This document shows, piece by piece, positions 49,412-58,220 of a DNA stretch of 64,000 nucleotides. Each line of letters begins with the position of its first letter. Position 1 is the stretch's first letter. A program made the translations under genes and the position numbers. The notes under the pieces were generated by a model. It worked only from the letters and a program-made list of their open reading frames with translations. It ran no database searches and was not told the origin of the DNA. This DNA comes from Roseibium aggregatum (GTDB lineage Bacteria; Pseudomonadota; Alphaproteobacteria; Rhizobiales; Stappiaceae): the NCBI RefSeq assembly GCF_017309185.1, contig NZ_JAEKJZ010000005.1, forward strand, positions 1 to 64,000. The letters are read 5' to 3'.

Positions 49412-50467
49412 ATGATTTTGGTCGAGGAAGGACAAAGTCCGCTCATTCTCTGTCTGCCGGATAGCGGCACGGAGATGCCGGATGCGGTTGCCAAAAGACT
49501 GACGGCCACCGGCAAGCTCCAGGCCGATCTTTCCTGGAGGCTTGAGGGGATTTTTGATTTTCACAAAGAGCTTGACGCAACGGTCATCCGTTCGTCGGTA
49601 TCGCGCTACGTGATCGATGTCGACAAGGACCCGGCTACGCCCGTCTCAGCCGCTTTCGATCCCACCCTGGCGCTTTGTCCGGCCACCACGCTTGACGGCA
49701 AGGGCATTTACCGGGACGGCGAGGAGCCGGGCCCAACGGAGATCGAGCAACGCGAACTCCTGTTTCATGCGCCCTTCCACGCGAAGCTGCAAAAACAGAT
49801 CAACCGGTTGAGAGCGCGGCACAGGCATGTCATCGTGCTTGTGTGCCAGTCCATTCGGTCTCAAATCCGGGGTGTGACGGAAAAAGGTCTGCCGCTTGTC
49901 AATATCGGCAGCGGCGGGGGGGAATCCTGTGATCCCGACCTCCGGAACCTGATCGTCGGATCCTTCAACGCGCAGCAGGGGTTTACAGTCGGGGTCGACG
50001 GTCAGGCCAAGGGCGGTTACATCACGCGCTTTTACGGGCGGCCTGAAGATGGCGTTCATGCGATGACGGTGCTGCTCGCTCAGCGGAGTTATCTGCGCCA
50101 TGAATCGCCCCCCTTCGAGCCGGACAAGTCCCGAGTGGCGCGTCTGCAAACCGTCTTGTCCGACAGTTTTTCGAGGATCGTCGACTGGGCGGGAATGACG
50201 GGAGGAGATGAGAGCTGCAATCCGCAGCGTGAGCCGGAAAATCCGAAGCGGGAAAAGAACGGCGTCGCGCCGTCGCGCAAAACGACGCCTTTAGCAAAGG
50301 CGGGCGTGGGCCGGGAAGAAGGCGCTTCGGCCAGGGCGCGCGCTTCGGAGGAAGAGATCCAGACCCTTCCGGTCGATCCTCTGACGCTGCCGGATTTGAC
50401 GCGGGCCAAACCCGCTCGAGGCCGCCCCGGCGACTATCCCGTCTTGCCGCTTCAGGTCGCCGAATAA
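49412..50467 (+). CDS. N-formylglutamate amidohydrolase-like protein with basic C-terminal tail
   Basis: This 351-residue protein has an N-terminal N-formylglutamate deformylase fold (residues 1-270). The recognised segments are LPDSGTEMPDAV, DKDPATP, RHRHVIVLVCQSIRS and VGVDGQAKGGYITRFYG. The metal-site His residues typical of HutG are partly replaced: the usual SHSGT is DSGT here, so the activity may differ. The last 75 residues are disordered, rich in Arg, Lys, Pro and Glu, and absent from most relatives. The ATG at 49412 was chosen over a TTG upstream. It is not in a his-utilisation operon, so the substrate is uncertain. Confidence 0.7.
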   Translation: MILVEEGQSPLILCLPDSGTEMPDAVAKRLTATGKLQADLSWRLEGIFDFHKELDATVIRSSVSRYVIDVDKDPATPVSAAFDPTLALCPATTLDGKGIYRDGEEPGPTEIEQRELLFHAPFHAKLQKQINRLRARHRHVIVLVCQSIRSQIRGVTEKGLPLVNIGSGGGESCDPDLRNLIVGSFNAQQGFTVGVDGQAKGGYITRFYGRPEDGVHAMTVLLAQRSYLRHESPPFEPDKSRVARLQTVLSDSFSRIVDWAGMTGGDESCNPQREPENPKREKNGVAPSRKTTPLAKAGVGREEGASARARASEEEIQTLPVDPLTLPDLTRAKPARGRPGDYPVLPLQVAE

Positions 50468-50487
50468 GGCCTTTCACCGGAGATCCG

Positions 50488-51669
50488 TCACACGACGTTT
50501 CGCTCGACAATGGGGGTATTCGCCTTCAACCGCTCTATCGACAGCGCAGACAGATCCAGCGTCTGATAGCTGCCGGTTGCGATCAATTCGGCAAGTCCTC
50601 GCCCGACCGCGGGCGATTGCTGCAATCCATGACCGGAAAACCCGAGCGCCAGATAGAAACCTTCCAGGTCCGGAACGGTTCCGACAAACGCATTGTGGTC
50701 GAAAAGATTCATGTCGTAGGTCCCGGCCCAGGCCGCTCCGGGCTTGATCGCTTCAAAGGCCGGCACTCGTTCCGCAAGCGTCGGCCAGATATGCTCGTCG
50801 AAGAGCGTATGGTCGACCGTAAAGTCGTTGCAGTCCGGATCCTGGTCCTCCGGCGGAGCCGAGCCGCACAGAAAGCCCGTGCCTTCCGGCCGGACATAAG
50901 TGCCGGTCGGATCGATCAGCATCGGAAAATTCGCCAGCTTCTCCCGGCACTCGAAAGTGAAGACGAACCGCTTCCTGGGGACGACCGGCACGTCCAGACC
51001 GGCTTGCCGGCAGATGTCGGAGCCACCGGACGCGCCCGCGCAATTGACGACGACGGGCGCCGTCAGCGTGTCGCCCGAGGAGAGACGGACCGTCCAGTCT
51101 CCGCCGGTCCGTGCAGCGATCTCCGCCCTGGCGGCGATATAGTCGACATCGAGCGAGCGGGCCTTTTTCCGGAACGCCTGCATAAGGCCGTAGCCGTCGA
51201 ACCAGCCTTCTCCCGTCCGGCCGTGGCATCCGGCGTCGATGTCTGCCACGTTCAGCCAGGGATAGGCGCGTTTCAGGCCTTCGCTGTCGAAGAAGGAGAT
51301 ATCGGCGCCAAGGCCTTGCTGCAGCCTGTGGTTTTCTTCCAGGATCGCCGTCTTGTCCGGGGTCGCCAGGAAGAGATATCCGCCCTCGTGAAGGTCGACG
51401 GCGGGCCGTTCACCGTTGACCTCGAGCGCTGTCCCGATTTCCCGCAGGAAGGAGATGCCGTAGAGCGAGATTTCGATGTTGATACCGGTGGAGAATTGCT
51501 GGCGGATGGAAGCCGCCGAACGGGCGGACGCACAGATTTCATAGGCGGGATCCGCCTCGATCACGACAATACGTCCGGAAAAGTCGTTGCGTTGAGCCAG
51601 ATGGCAGGCAACCGACGACCCCATCGCCGCGCCGCCAATGACAATCACATCCGCAGTCCGCTCCGTCAT
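50488..51669 (-). CDS. FAD-dependent amino-acid oxidase-like protein (DAO family)
   Basis: This 393-residue flavoprotein starts with a dinucleotide-binding fold VIVIGGAAMGSSVACHL and has the C-terminal FAD-binding segment LALGFSGHGLQQSPAVGRGL. It belongs to the DAO/sarcosine oxidase-type family, which oxidises secondary or N-methyl amino acids and related amines. Contacts to the substrate are not diagnostic. The gene is 63 bases after the glutaryl-CoA dehydrogenase gene, so the two are perhaps co-transcribed for lysine- or pipecolate-type breakdown. There is no signal peptide. Confidence 0.85.
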   Translation of the reverse strand: MTERTADVIVIGGAAMGSSVACHLAQRNDFSGRIVVIEADPAYEICASARSAASIRQQFSTGINIEISLYGISFLREIGTALEVNGERPAVDLHEGGYLFLATPDKTAILEENHRLQQGLGADISFFDSEGLKRAYPWLNVADIDAGCHGRTGEGWFDGYGLMQAFRKKARSLDVDYIAARAEIAARTGGDWTVRLSSGDTLTAPVVVNCAGASGGSDICRQAGLDVPVVPRKRFVFTFECREKLANFPMLIDPTGTYVRPEGTGFLCGSAPPEDQDPDCNDFTVDHTLFDEHIWPTLAERVPAFEAIKPGAAWAGTYDMNLFDHNAFVGTVPDLEGFYLALGFSGHGLQQSPAVGRGLAELIATGSYQTLDLSALSIERLKANTPIVERNVV

Positions 51670-51732
51670 GAAGCCTCCTCAAAAGGACTGGCGGGCTCGA
51701 AAGCCCGCCAGATCGAGGGAAACAGAAGAAGT

Positions 51733-52950
51733 TTAGAAAAACGCCTGCAGACCGGTCTGGGCCCGGCCCAGGATCAGGGCGTGAACGTCGTGGGTGCCCT
51801 CGTAGGTGTTCACCGTTTCCAGGTTCTGGGCGTGGCGCATGACGTGATATTCTTCCTGAATGCCGTTGCCGCCATGCATGTCGCGCGCCTGCCTTGCGAT
51901 ATCGAGTGCCTTGCCGCAGTTGTTGCGCTTGATCAGGGAGATCATCTCAGGAGCAACTTCGCCTGCATCGAAAAGCTGGCCGACGCGCAGGGCTGCCTGC
52001 AGCCCCAGTGTGATTTCGGTCTGCATGTCCGCGAGCTTTTTCTGGTAAAGCTGGGTCTGGGCCAGCGGCCGCCCGAACTGCTCCCGGTCGAGGCCGTATT
52101 GACGGGCCCGGGTCCAGCAGTCTTCCGCCGCGCCCATGGCGCCCCAGGCAATGCCGTAGCGGGCTCGGTTGAGGCAGCCGAACGGCCCCTTCAGGCCGGA
52201 CACGTTCGGCAGGAGCGCGTCCTCGCCGACTTCCACGCCATCCATGACGATCTCGCCGGTAATGGAGGCGCGCAACGACAGCTTGCCGCCGATCTTGGGT
52301 GCGGAAAGACCCTTGAGGCCTTTGTCCAGAACAAAGCCGCGGATGGCGCCGTCATGGGCTTCCGACTTCGCCCAGACGACGAAAACGTCGGCAATCGGGG
52401 AGTTGGAGATCCACATCTTCGAGCCCGTGAGCCGGTACCCGCCGTCGGTCTTTTCGGCGCGGGTGCGCATGCCGGCCGGGTCGGACCCGGCGTCGGGTTC
52501 GGTCAGGCCGAAACAGCCGACAAATTCTCCGCTGGCCAGTTTCGGCAGGTATTTCTGCCGTTGCTCTTCCGATCCGTAGGCATAGATCGGGTACATGACG
52601 AGAGAAGACTGGACGCTCATCATGGAGCGGTAACCGGAATCGACGCGCTCGACTTCCCGGGCAACGAGGCCATAGGCGACGTAGGACGCGCCCGCGCAGC
52701 CATAGGCTTCGGGCAAGGTGACGCCAAGCAGGCCGAGTTCACCCATTTCGTTGAAGATTGACCGGTCGGTCTTCTCTTCCCGGTAGGCATCGATCACGCG
52801 TGGCAGAAGCTTTTCCTGGGCATAGGCACGCGCCGTATCCTGGATCAGCTGCTCGTCTTCCTTGAGTTGCGCACGCAGGTGAAACGGGTCCTGCCAGTCG
52901 AAGGTGCCGCCACCAGCGGGTGAGGATTTGGTTTGTGCCGCTACATTCAT
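51733..52950 (-). CDS. gcdH: Glutaryl-CoA dehydrogenase
   Basis: This 405-residue acyl-CoA dehydrogenase has [17 protein letters not shown] near the C-terminus, which includes the catalytic Glu and is highly conserved in glutaryl-CoA dehydrogenases. Other segments that fit are [15 protein letters not shown] and MRHAQNLE. It converts glutaryl-CoA to crotonyl-CoA in lysine and tryptophan breakdown. The ATG at 52950 is preceded by GGGAGAG. It is divergent from a LysR-family gene, the usual pairing in alphaproteobacteria. Confidence 0.95.
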   Translation of the reverse strand: MNVAAQTKSSPAGGGTFDWQDPFHLRAQLKEDEQLIQDTARAYAQEKLLPRVIDAYREEKTDRSIFNEMGELGLLGVTLPEAYGCAGASYVAYGLVAREVERVDSGYRSMMSVQSSLVMYPIYAYGSEEQRQKYLPKLASGEFVGCFGLTEPDAGSDPAGMRTRAEKTDGGYRLTGSKMWISNSPIADVFVVWAKSEAHDGAIRGFVLDKGLKGLSAPKIGGKLSLRASITGEIVMDGVEVGEDALLPNVSGLKGPFGCLNRARYGIAWGAMGAAEDCWTRARQYGLDREQFGRPLAQTQLYQKKLADMQTEITLGLQAALRVGQLFDAGEVAPEMISLIKRNNCGKALDIARQARDMHGGNGIQEEYHVMRHAQNLETVNTYEGTHDVHALILGRAQTGLQAFF

Positions 52951-53071
52951 ACTGTCTCTCCCAGGCCCTGGCAGGCCATCTTTCGGTGGCCGCATGAGGC
53001 CGGGTTCATTCTGTTTCTTCAACTCTTACCGGAGATTCAGTTGATTTAAAACGAAACCTTCTCCATCATTC

Positions 53072-54028
53072 ATGCCGAATTGGAATGAACTGGAAGCTGT
53101 CCCGATGCGTCGCGCCTTTGTCCCGCCGGCCGATACCCTGATCGCCTTCGAATGCGCTGCGCGGCATTTGAGCTTTACGCGCGCCGCCGAGGAACTCCAC
53201 CTGACGCAGGGCGCGGTCTCCAAACAGGTCCGTCATCTTGAAGACCGGCTTGGGGTCGAACTGTTCCGCCGGGTGCGGCAGCGCATTGTCCTCACCGACG
53301 CCGGCCGGATCTATTTGCACGACATCCGCAGTGCGTTGGAGCAGATGACGGCGGCGACGCGCCAGGTCATGTCCTATGCGGGCAGCGCGGACGTGCTTAA
53401 CCTGGCGGTGCTCCCCACCTTCGGCACCCGCTGGCTGGCGCCGCGCCTGGCCGCGTTCTCCAGGCGCTATCCCGACGCAGGCCTCAATCTGAGCGTTCGG
53501 CTCCAACCGTTCGACTTCGATGAGGAACCTTTCGACGGCGCGATCCACCATGGCGATCCTGTCTGGGCCGGCGCTATTGCCGAAAGGTTGTTTGACGAGG
53601 AGGTGATCGCGGTGTCTTCCCGCGCCTTTCGCGACAGGCACGGCATTCGGAACCCCTCCGATCTGGCGCGGGTTCCGCGCCTGCAGCTTGCGACCCGGCC
53701 GCTTGCGTGGCGGCAGTGGTTCGATCTGGCGGGCGTGGAAACGGACAGCGCCTTTCAAGGCGCCCGCTTCGAACAATTCGTCATGATTTCGGAAGCCGCC
53801 ATACACCATGCCGGCGCCGCGCTTATTCCGCGCTTCTTCGTGGAAGCCGAACTCGCCTCCGGCCGCCTGGTTCGCCTCTTCGATCTGTCGCTCGATCAGG
53901 CGACCGCCTACTATTTCGTCTACCCCGAGGGGCGCACCATTCGCCCTGTTGTGGCGGCGTTCCGCAAATGGCTGATGGAAGAGGCAAGAACGGCAAGGAC
54001 AAATCGCGAAGCGATGCTGCCGGGCTAG
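53072..54028 (+). CDS. LysR-family regulator of gcdH (GcdR/GcvA-like)
   Basis: This 318-residue protein has the LysR helix-turn-helix ARHLSFTRAAEELHLTQGAV and a C-terminal effector-binding domain of the GcvA-like group (PTFGTRWLAPRLAAFSRRYP). A shorter start at 53105 (MRRAFVPP) is also good and closer to the family norm of about 300 residues. The divergent position 121 bases from gcdH makes it the likely activator, responsive to glutarate or glutaryl-CoA. A stem-loop follows the gene. Confidence 0.9.
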   Translation: MPNWNELEAVPMRRAFVPPADTLIAFECAARHLSFTRAAEELHLTQGAVSKQVRHLEDRLGVELFRRVRQRIVLTDAGRIYLHDIRSALEQMTAATRQVMSYAGSADVLNLAVLPTFGTRWLAPRLAAFSRRYPDAGLNLSVRLQPFDFDEEPFDGAIHHGDPVWAGAIAERLFDEEVIAVSSRAFRDRHGIRNPSDLARVPRLQLATRPLAWRQWFDLAGVETDSAFQGARFEQFVMISEAAIHHAGAALIPRFFVEAELASGRLVRLFDLSLDQATAYYFVYPEGRTIRPVVAAFRKWLMEEARTARTNREAMLPG

Positions 54029-54074
54029 GGTCCGTACACTTGGGCGCGAACCCTAATACTTAAAGCTTGCCGGG

Positions 54075-54099
54075 TTCCGCTTGCGCTTTCGCAGCGGAA
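54075..54099 (+). terminator. Stem-loop after the LysR gene
   Basis: TTCCGCTTGCG pairs with CGCAGCGGAA around CTTT, with one bulged base. It lies 47 bases after the LysR stop codon. No T-run follows, so it is a weak candidate terminator. Confidence 0.4.
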
Positions 54100-54176
54100 G
54101 TTCAAACTTGTCGTCGATCGTTCACTCTTTGCAGCTCATGCCCTTGGCGCATGAAAAATCAGGAACGGGTCGGACA

Positions 54177-54923
54177 ATGGTAAGTTTCCAGTTGCTCAAC
54201 GCGGTTCGATATATTCCGGTGCACATCGGTCTGCACAAACGGAAACACCTGTTCATCCATATTCCCAAGAACGGCGGCATGTCGATCCGCCGGGCGCCTC
54301 AGCTCGAAGGACGTCTGCTGACAGCAACCAGAAAGCGTCTGATCAGCACGCAATATGCGAAGGAAGTCTCCGCGATCATTAAAAAGGGCGGAACGCATCA
54401 CGCACGCCTGATCGACATCGACAGGTCCGTAAGGCGCGCCTCCATTCCCTTCGCGGTTGTCAGAAACCCATGGTCGCGTGTTTTCTCGCGCTTTACCTTC
54501 GGCTTGCAGGGGGATCAGGGCGGCTCCGAAGTCAGGGACATATCGGCGGCGGATTTCGAACGGTTTGTCGACGAACGTCATGAGTACGGCGACAAGCCCT
54601 ATTTCTGGCACAAGGCGATCAGAGGCTGGTATCCGCAGGCGGATTACGTCCTCGACGAAAAGGGCGACGTCGGTGCCGACGTGTTGCGCTTCGAAAAGCT
54701 GCAAGAAGACTTTCAGACATATTTCAAGGCCGAAGAGCCGCTCAGGCCCCGCAACCGGACCAAACGAAAAAAGGTCTGCTACAAGAATTTTTATTCTGAC
54801 AAGCTTATCCAGGATGTCGCGGACTGGTACAGCCGCGATATCGAACTGTTCGGTTTCGACTTTGAAGGCGGCGCGCGGAAGAATACATTTGCCGCAAGAA
54901 TGACTGGCGGCGGGAACCAATAG
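54177..54923 (+). CDS. Sulfotransferase family protein, paralogue 1
   Basis: This 248-residue protein is a small sulfotransferase of the Sulfotransfer_2 (carbohydrate) type. The PAPS-binding 5' loop HIPKNGG is at residues 28-34 and the 3' phosphate site is in FAVVRNPWSRVFSRF. It transfers sulfate from PAPS to a sugar hydroxyl. The start at 54177 is supported by two paralogues (63076 and 63858) that put the same loop at residues 28-34. There is no signal peptide, so it acts in the cytoplasm, probably on a nucleotide- or lipid-linked sugar. It lies 9 kb from the other two copies. Confidence 0.87.
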   Translation: MVSFQLLNAVRYIPVHIGLHKRKHLFIHIPKNGGMSIRRAPQLEGRLLTATRKRLISTQYAKEVSAIIKKGGTHHARLIDIDRSVRRASIPFAVVRNPWSRVFSRFTFGLQGDQGGSEVRDISAADFERFVDERHEYGDKPYFWHKAIRGWYPQADYVLDEKGDVGADVLRFEKLQEDFQTYFKAEEPLRPRNRTKRKKVCYKNFYSDKLIQDVADWYSRDIELFGFDFEGGARKNTFAARMTGGGNQ

Positions 54924-55071
54924 CACTCGCCGGGCTTTATATGCATAAGACCCCACGTCAGCGACGACGTCTCAACGGACCGGCATTTGAGCGGGCCTGA
55001 AAACCGAATGTTCCGGGCCCGTAGCCTGAAGCGGTCCCGGGAGCGAACCCCGAAACGACGGTGCCCAAAGA

Positions 55072-55989
55072 ATGACGAAAAACGGCAGTCAGCATCTGCG
55101 CTTGATCCTGAACGGCAAGGCCGCCGGAAGGCCCGAGGTTCGCGACGCCGTGGCGGTGGTCCGAAACATGGGGCACGATGTTTCCGTCAGGGTGACCTTT
55201 GAATCCGGAGATGTCGCTCGTCTCGTCGGGGAAGCGCTGCGCGACCATGCGGAAGAGCCGATCGACACGCTGGTGAGCGGCGGCGGTGACGGAACGCTGC
55301 ACGAGGTGGTGGACGCCGTGTTGCGCCAGCTGCCCGATGGCCGCAAGCCGCCCTTCGCCTTTGCCCTGCTGCCGCTCGGCACGGCCAACGATTTTGCCCA
55401 GGGGATCGGCCTGGAGCCGGCCGACATCGGGGCATGTCTGAAATTCGCCGCCCGCGCCAAAGCTAGGCCGACCGATGTCGGCGAGGTGAACGGTCATGTG
55501 TTTGTCAACATGGCGACCGGCGGTTTCGGCACGCAGGTGACCGCACAAGCCGACCCGAACCTCAAACGGATCCTTGGCGGCGCGGCCTATCTCTTCACCG
55601 GCTTGCAGCGTTTTTCGGAGCTTGCCGCCTGTGAAGGCCGCATCGAAGCCGAGGGTTTTTCCTGGGAGGGCGCCTTTCTGGCGCTGGCCATCGGCAACGG
55701 TCGGCGCGCGGGCGGCGGCATTCAGCTATGCCCGCACGCGGAACTCGACGACGGCTTCCTGGATTTGACGGTCTTGCCCTTTCCCAGGTCGGGCAAGGTG
55801 ATCGATCTTCTCTCCATGCTTCTGGAAAACGGAGCGGAGGGGCTGAACAACGTCCTCATCCAGAAGAAGCTCCGCAACATTGTCATCGAAACGGCGGAGC
55901 CGGTGCAGTTCAATCTGGACGGCGAGGGGATAACCGGACAGTCCTGGGAAATCGGTCTCAGGCATCACGGGATCGAGCTGCGGCGGTGA
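55072..55989 (+). CDS. yegS: YegS-like lipid kinase
   Basis: This 305-residue diacylglycerol-kinase-type protein has the ATP-site loop SGGGDGTLHEVVDAV and LLPLGTANDFAQGIG, both conserved in YegS, and the C-terminal substrate region. It phosphorylates a lipid (phosphatidylglycerol for the E. coli protein) and the length agrees with E. coli YegS (299). The ATG at 55072 lies 148 bases after the first sulfotransferase. It converges with the polysaccharide operon. Confidence 0.92.
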   Translation: MTKNGSQHLRLILNGKAAGRPEVRDAVAVVRNMGHDVSVRVTFESGDVARLVGEALRDHAEEPIDTLVSGGGDGTLHEVVDAVLRQLPDGRKPPFAFALLPLGTANDFAQGIGLEPADIGACLKFAARAKARPTDVGEVNGHVFVNMATGGFGTQVTAQADPNLKRILGGAAYLFTGLQRFSELAACEGRIEAEGFSWEGAFLALAIGNGRRAGGGIQLCPHAELDDGFLDLTVLPFPRSGKVIDLLSMLLENGAEGLNNVLIQKKLRNIVIETAEPVQFNLDGEGITGQSWEIGLRHHGIELRR

Positions 55990-56014
55990 CCGCCGCCTCG
56001 TGCGCAATCAGCCC

Positions 56015-56806
56015 CTAACCGATCCGTTTCAGCCAGCCGTCGGGAGCGGCGGAGATCAGAAGTTTCTGGTTGATTTCCTGATCGATCGCGAACTCCGGAT
56101 GGGACTTCAGGAACTCATGCACGGCGGTCTTGGCATTGTTGCCCGGCGCCCAGGGCCGGTCGGGGAACGTGTCCGCCGGCAGATCTTCGATCACCGTATC
56201 GAAAACGAGGCAATAGCTGTCTTTGGTTGCGAGGTCCGCATAGGCGTTCAACTCGGCGAGGACGTGATCATGGGTGTGATTGCTGTCCAGGCAGACGAGC
56301 ACGCGCTCATAGTCCTTCGCGTAGTCGTGCACGCGCTCGATCATCGGCTGCTCGATCGAGGATCCTTCGAACATATCGATTTTGGATGACAGCGGATGCG
56401 CCTCGATTGCCGCCTTGTTGTGCGCCCGGATGTCGATGTCGATCCCGAGCACGCGCCGCTTCGCGGTTTTCGGATCGACCACGCCGCCGGTTGCCACCGC
56501 GTCGCAATAGTCGAGCATGGCAAGCAATGAGGCGCTCAGGATCAGGGAGCCGCCATGGGCAATGCCGGTTTCGATGATCAGGTCAGGCTTGGCCGCCCAG
56601 ACGACCTCCTGAAAGGCAACCATGTCGGAAGGCAGCTGGATGATCGGCCGGCCACCCCAGGCGAAATTGTACATGTATTTCTCGGCGAAGGCCGATTGCA
56701 TCCAGTCTGTCGAGAGGCCTTTCCAGGCGTCGAGTTTCCCGTACCCGGCGATCCGGTTCTCCCGCTCGGTCTCGAACTCTCTGATCGGGTCGTTATTGTT
56801 ATCCAT
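56015..56806 (-). CDS. Cephalosporin hydroxylase-like (CmcI/RhMT) family protein
   Basis: This 263-residue protein belongs to the CmcI family, whose members include rhamnosyl O-methyltransferases that use SAM. LIIETGIAHGGSLILSASLL is the SAM-binding loop and VLVCLDSNHTHDHVLAEL holds the metal-site Asp and His. It is the last gene of the polysaccharide operon and overlaps the previous gene by 8 bases. AGGAGC lies before the ATG at 56806. It likely O-methylates a sugar. A second, C-methylating enzyme is encoded further up. Confidence 0.88.
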   Translation of the reverse strand: MDNNNDPIREFETERENRIAGYGKLDAWKGLSTDWMQSAFAEKYMYNFAWGGRPIIQLPSDMVAFQEVVWAAKPDLIIETGIAHGGSLILSASLLAMLDYCDAVATGGVVDPKTAKRRVLGIDIDIRAHNKAAIEAHPLSSKIDMFEGSSIEQPMIERVHDYAKDYERVLVCLDSNHTHDHVLAELNAYADLATKDSYCLVFDTVIEDLPADTFPDRPWAPGNNAKTAVHEFLKSHPEFAIDQEINQKLLISAAPDGWLKRIG

Positions 56807-57635
56807 GTTCAGCTCCTGATTGGCTCGAGTTTTTGCGCGCGGCATGCAGCAGCGAAGGCAGGTCTTCTAGCAGGTTTCGCGGTGAGAAACCGAATTCGGA
56901 CCGTATGCGCGATATGTCAATTTCCGGAAAGGCCCTGCGAACGCCGCCCGGAGCGAAGGCGCAGGAAAACCCCTCGTTGCTCAGAACGCCGGCAATCTCG
57001 TCATGGCTGGTCGGCCGGCCGCTGGCGAGGTTGTAAATCCGGCTGCGTCCCTCCCGGGCAATCCTTTCGGAAAGAACCGCAACGTCATCAACGGAAATAT
57101 AGTCTTTCGAGGAGCTCGCGGCTTCCTGAATTTCGGCGCGACGTTGCGACGCGATGTCCGTGAGCAGAGACCCGAGAAACGTGTTTTGGCTCTGGCCCGG
57201 ACCGTAGACATTCGACAGGCGCGCCACCCGTGCGGTGGGAGACGGCAAGGCCAGGCAGAGCGCCTCGCCGAGCATCTTGGAAAGATCGTAGGTCGTATCG
57301 GCGGAAGGGCGCACCTTCAGGAAGGCGTCTTCGCCGGTCTCTCCAACGCCTGTGGCCTGTGCATAGATCCGGGTGCTTGAGAAATAGAGAAACGAGTCGA
57401 AGACAGCCGTTTCGAGCAGCTTCGCCAGCAGGCCCGCGTGAGCATCCACCGTGGCAAGCGGCATCTTCCGGAAGTTGCCGGTCAATCCGATGCAATAGAA
57501 CACATGGCCCAGGTTGCCGGAGAGCGTTGCCAGGTCCTGCCGTCCCGGTGTGGCGACCTCGTAACCGCTGGTGCGCAGATGGCGGGTGACGGCGCGGCCG
57601 ATGAAACCGCTTGAGCCAAGAACCGTCGCCTTCAT
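56799..57635 (-). CDS. NAD(P)-dependent epimerase/reductase of sugar nucleotides
   Basis: This 278-residue short-chain dehydrogenase of the extended type begins MKATVLGSSGFIGRAVTRHL and has the active-site motif TYDLSKMLGE (YxxxK) and YFSSTRIYAQ. In this operon it is the best candidate to reduce the C4 keto group of the CDP-sugar after methylation. It overlaps the acyltransferase gene by four bases (ATGA) and the CmcI-like gene by eight bases. Confidence 0.87.
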   Translation of the reverse strand: MKATVLGSSGFIGRAVTRHLRTSGYEVATPGRQDLATLSGNLGHVFYCIGLTGNFRKMPLATVDAHAGLLAKLLETAVFDSFLYFSSTRIYAQATGVGETGEDAFLKVRPSADTTYDLSKMLGEALCLALPSPTARVARLSNVYGPGQSQNTFLGSLLTDIASQRRAEIQEAASSSKDYISVDDVAVLSERIAREGRSRIYNLASGRPTSHDEIAGVLSNEGFSCAFAPGGVRRAFPEIDISRIRSEFGFSPRNLLEDLPSLLHAARKNSSQSGAEHG

Positions 57636-58123
57636 GGTCTGGTTCCGATCGTCCGCATCGGGTTCCCGGCGACAATCGTGTAGGCGGGTATGGTTCCCTT
57701 GACGACGGTACCGGCGCCGATGACGCAACCGGTGTTGACCACGGCACCGTCGAGAAAGACGCAATTGGCCCCGATCCAGACGTCGTTGCCGATAGTGATG
57801 CCGCCCCGGCTCGGCTGAAAGCCCTGTTCGACGATCGGCCGGGTGCGGTCCGCGAAGGCATGATTGACCGGAGCGAAGGTGCAGTTGGCGGCGATCGCGA
57901 CGTTGTTGCCGATCTTAAGACCATGTCCGGTGTAGATCACGCAACCGGAATTGAGGGTAACGTTTTCACCGATCTCGACATCGCCCGAGCCGCCCGCCGG
58001 CTTGATCTTGACGAAGCTGTCGATCACGGAGCGGGCGCCGATGCGGATCACGGTGCCGCGTACGCTGTCTTCGATATCGGCCAGGTTTGAAATGCGCGCC
58101 GTTGGATCGATCTCGAGGGTCAT
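57632..58123 (-). CDS. Left-handed beta-helix acyltransferase
   Basis: This 163-residue protein has hexapeptide repeats (VEIGENVTLNSG, LKIGNNVAIAAN, ITIGNDVWIGANC) typical of O-acetyltransferases of the WbbJ/LacA type, which act on a sugar with acetyl-CoA. The His in FAPVNHAFAD is the catalytic residue of the family. I chose ATG 58123; a TTG nine codons upstream is possible. It overlaps the reductase gene by four bases. Confidence 0.87.
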   Translation of the reverse strand: MTLEIDPTARISNLADIEDSVRGTVIRIGARSVIDSFVKIKPAGGSGDVEIGENVTLNSGCVIYTGHGLKIGNNVAIAANCTFAPVNHAFADRTRPIVEQGFQPSRGGITIGNDVWIGANCVFLDGAVVNTGCVIGAGTVVKGTIPAYTIVAGNPMRTIGTRP

Positions 58124-58220
58124 GGACGTTCGTGCCAGCCAGTTTTTCAAACGTTGGTACCGCGGCCGGATGCCGGAGGCAGATCCCTTTTAGAAGCAAG
58201 CCTCCCGGAAAACCAGCCCG

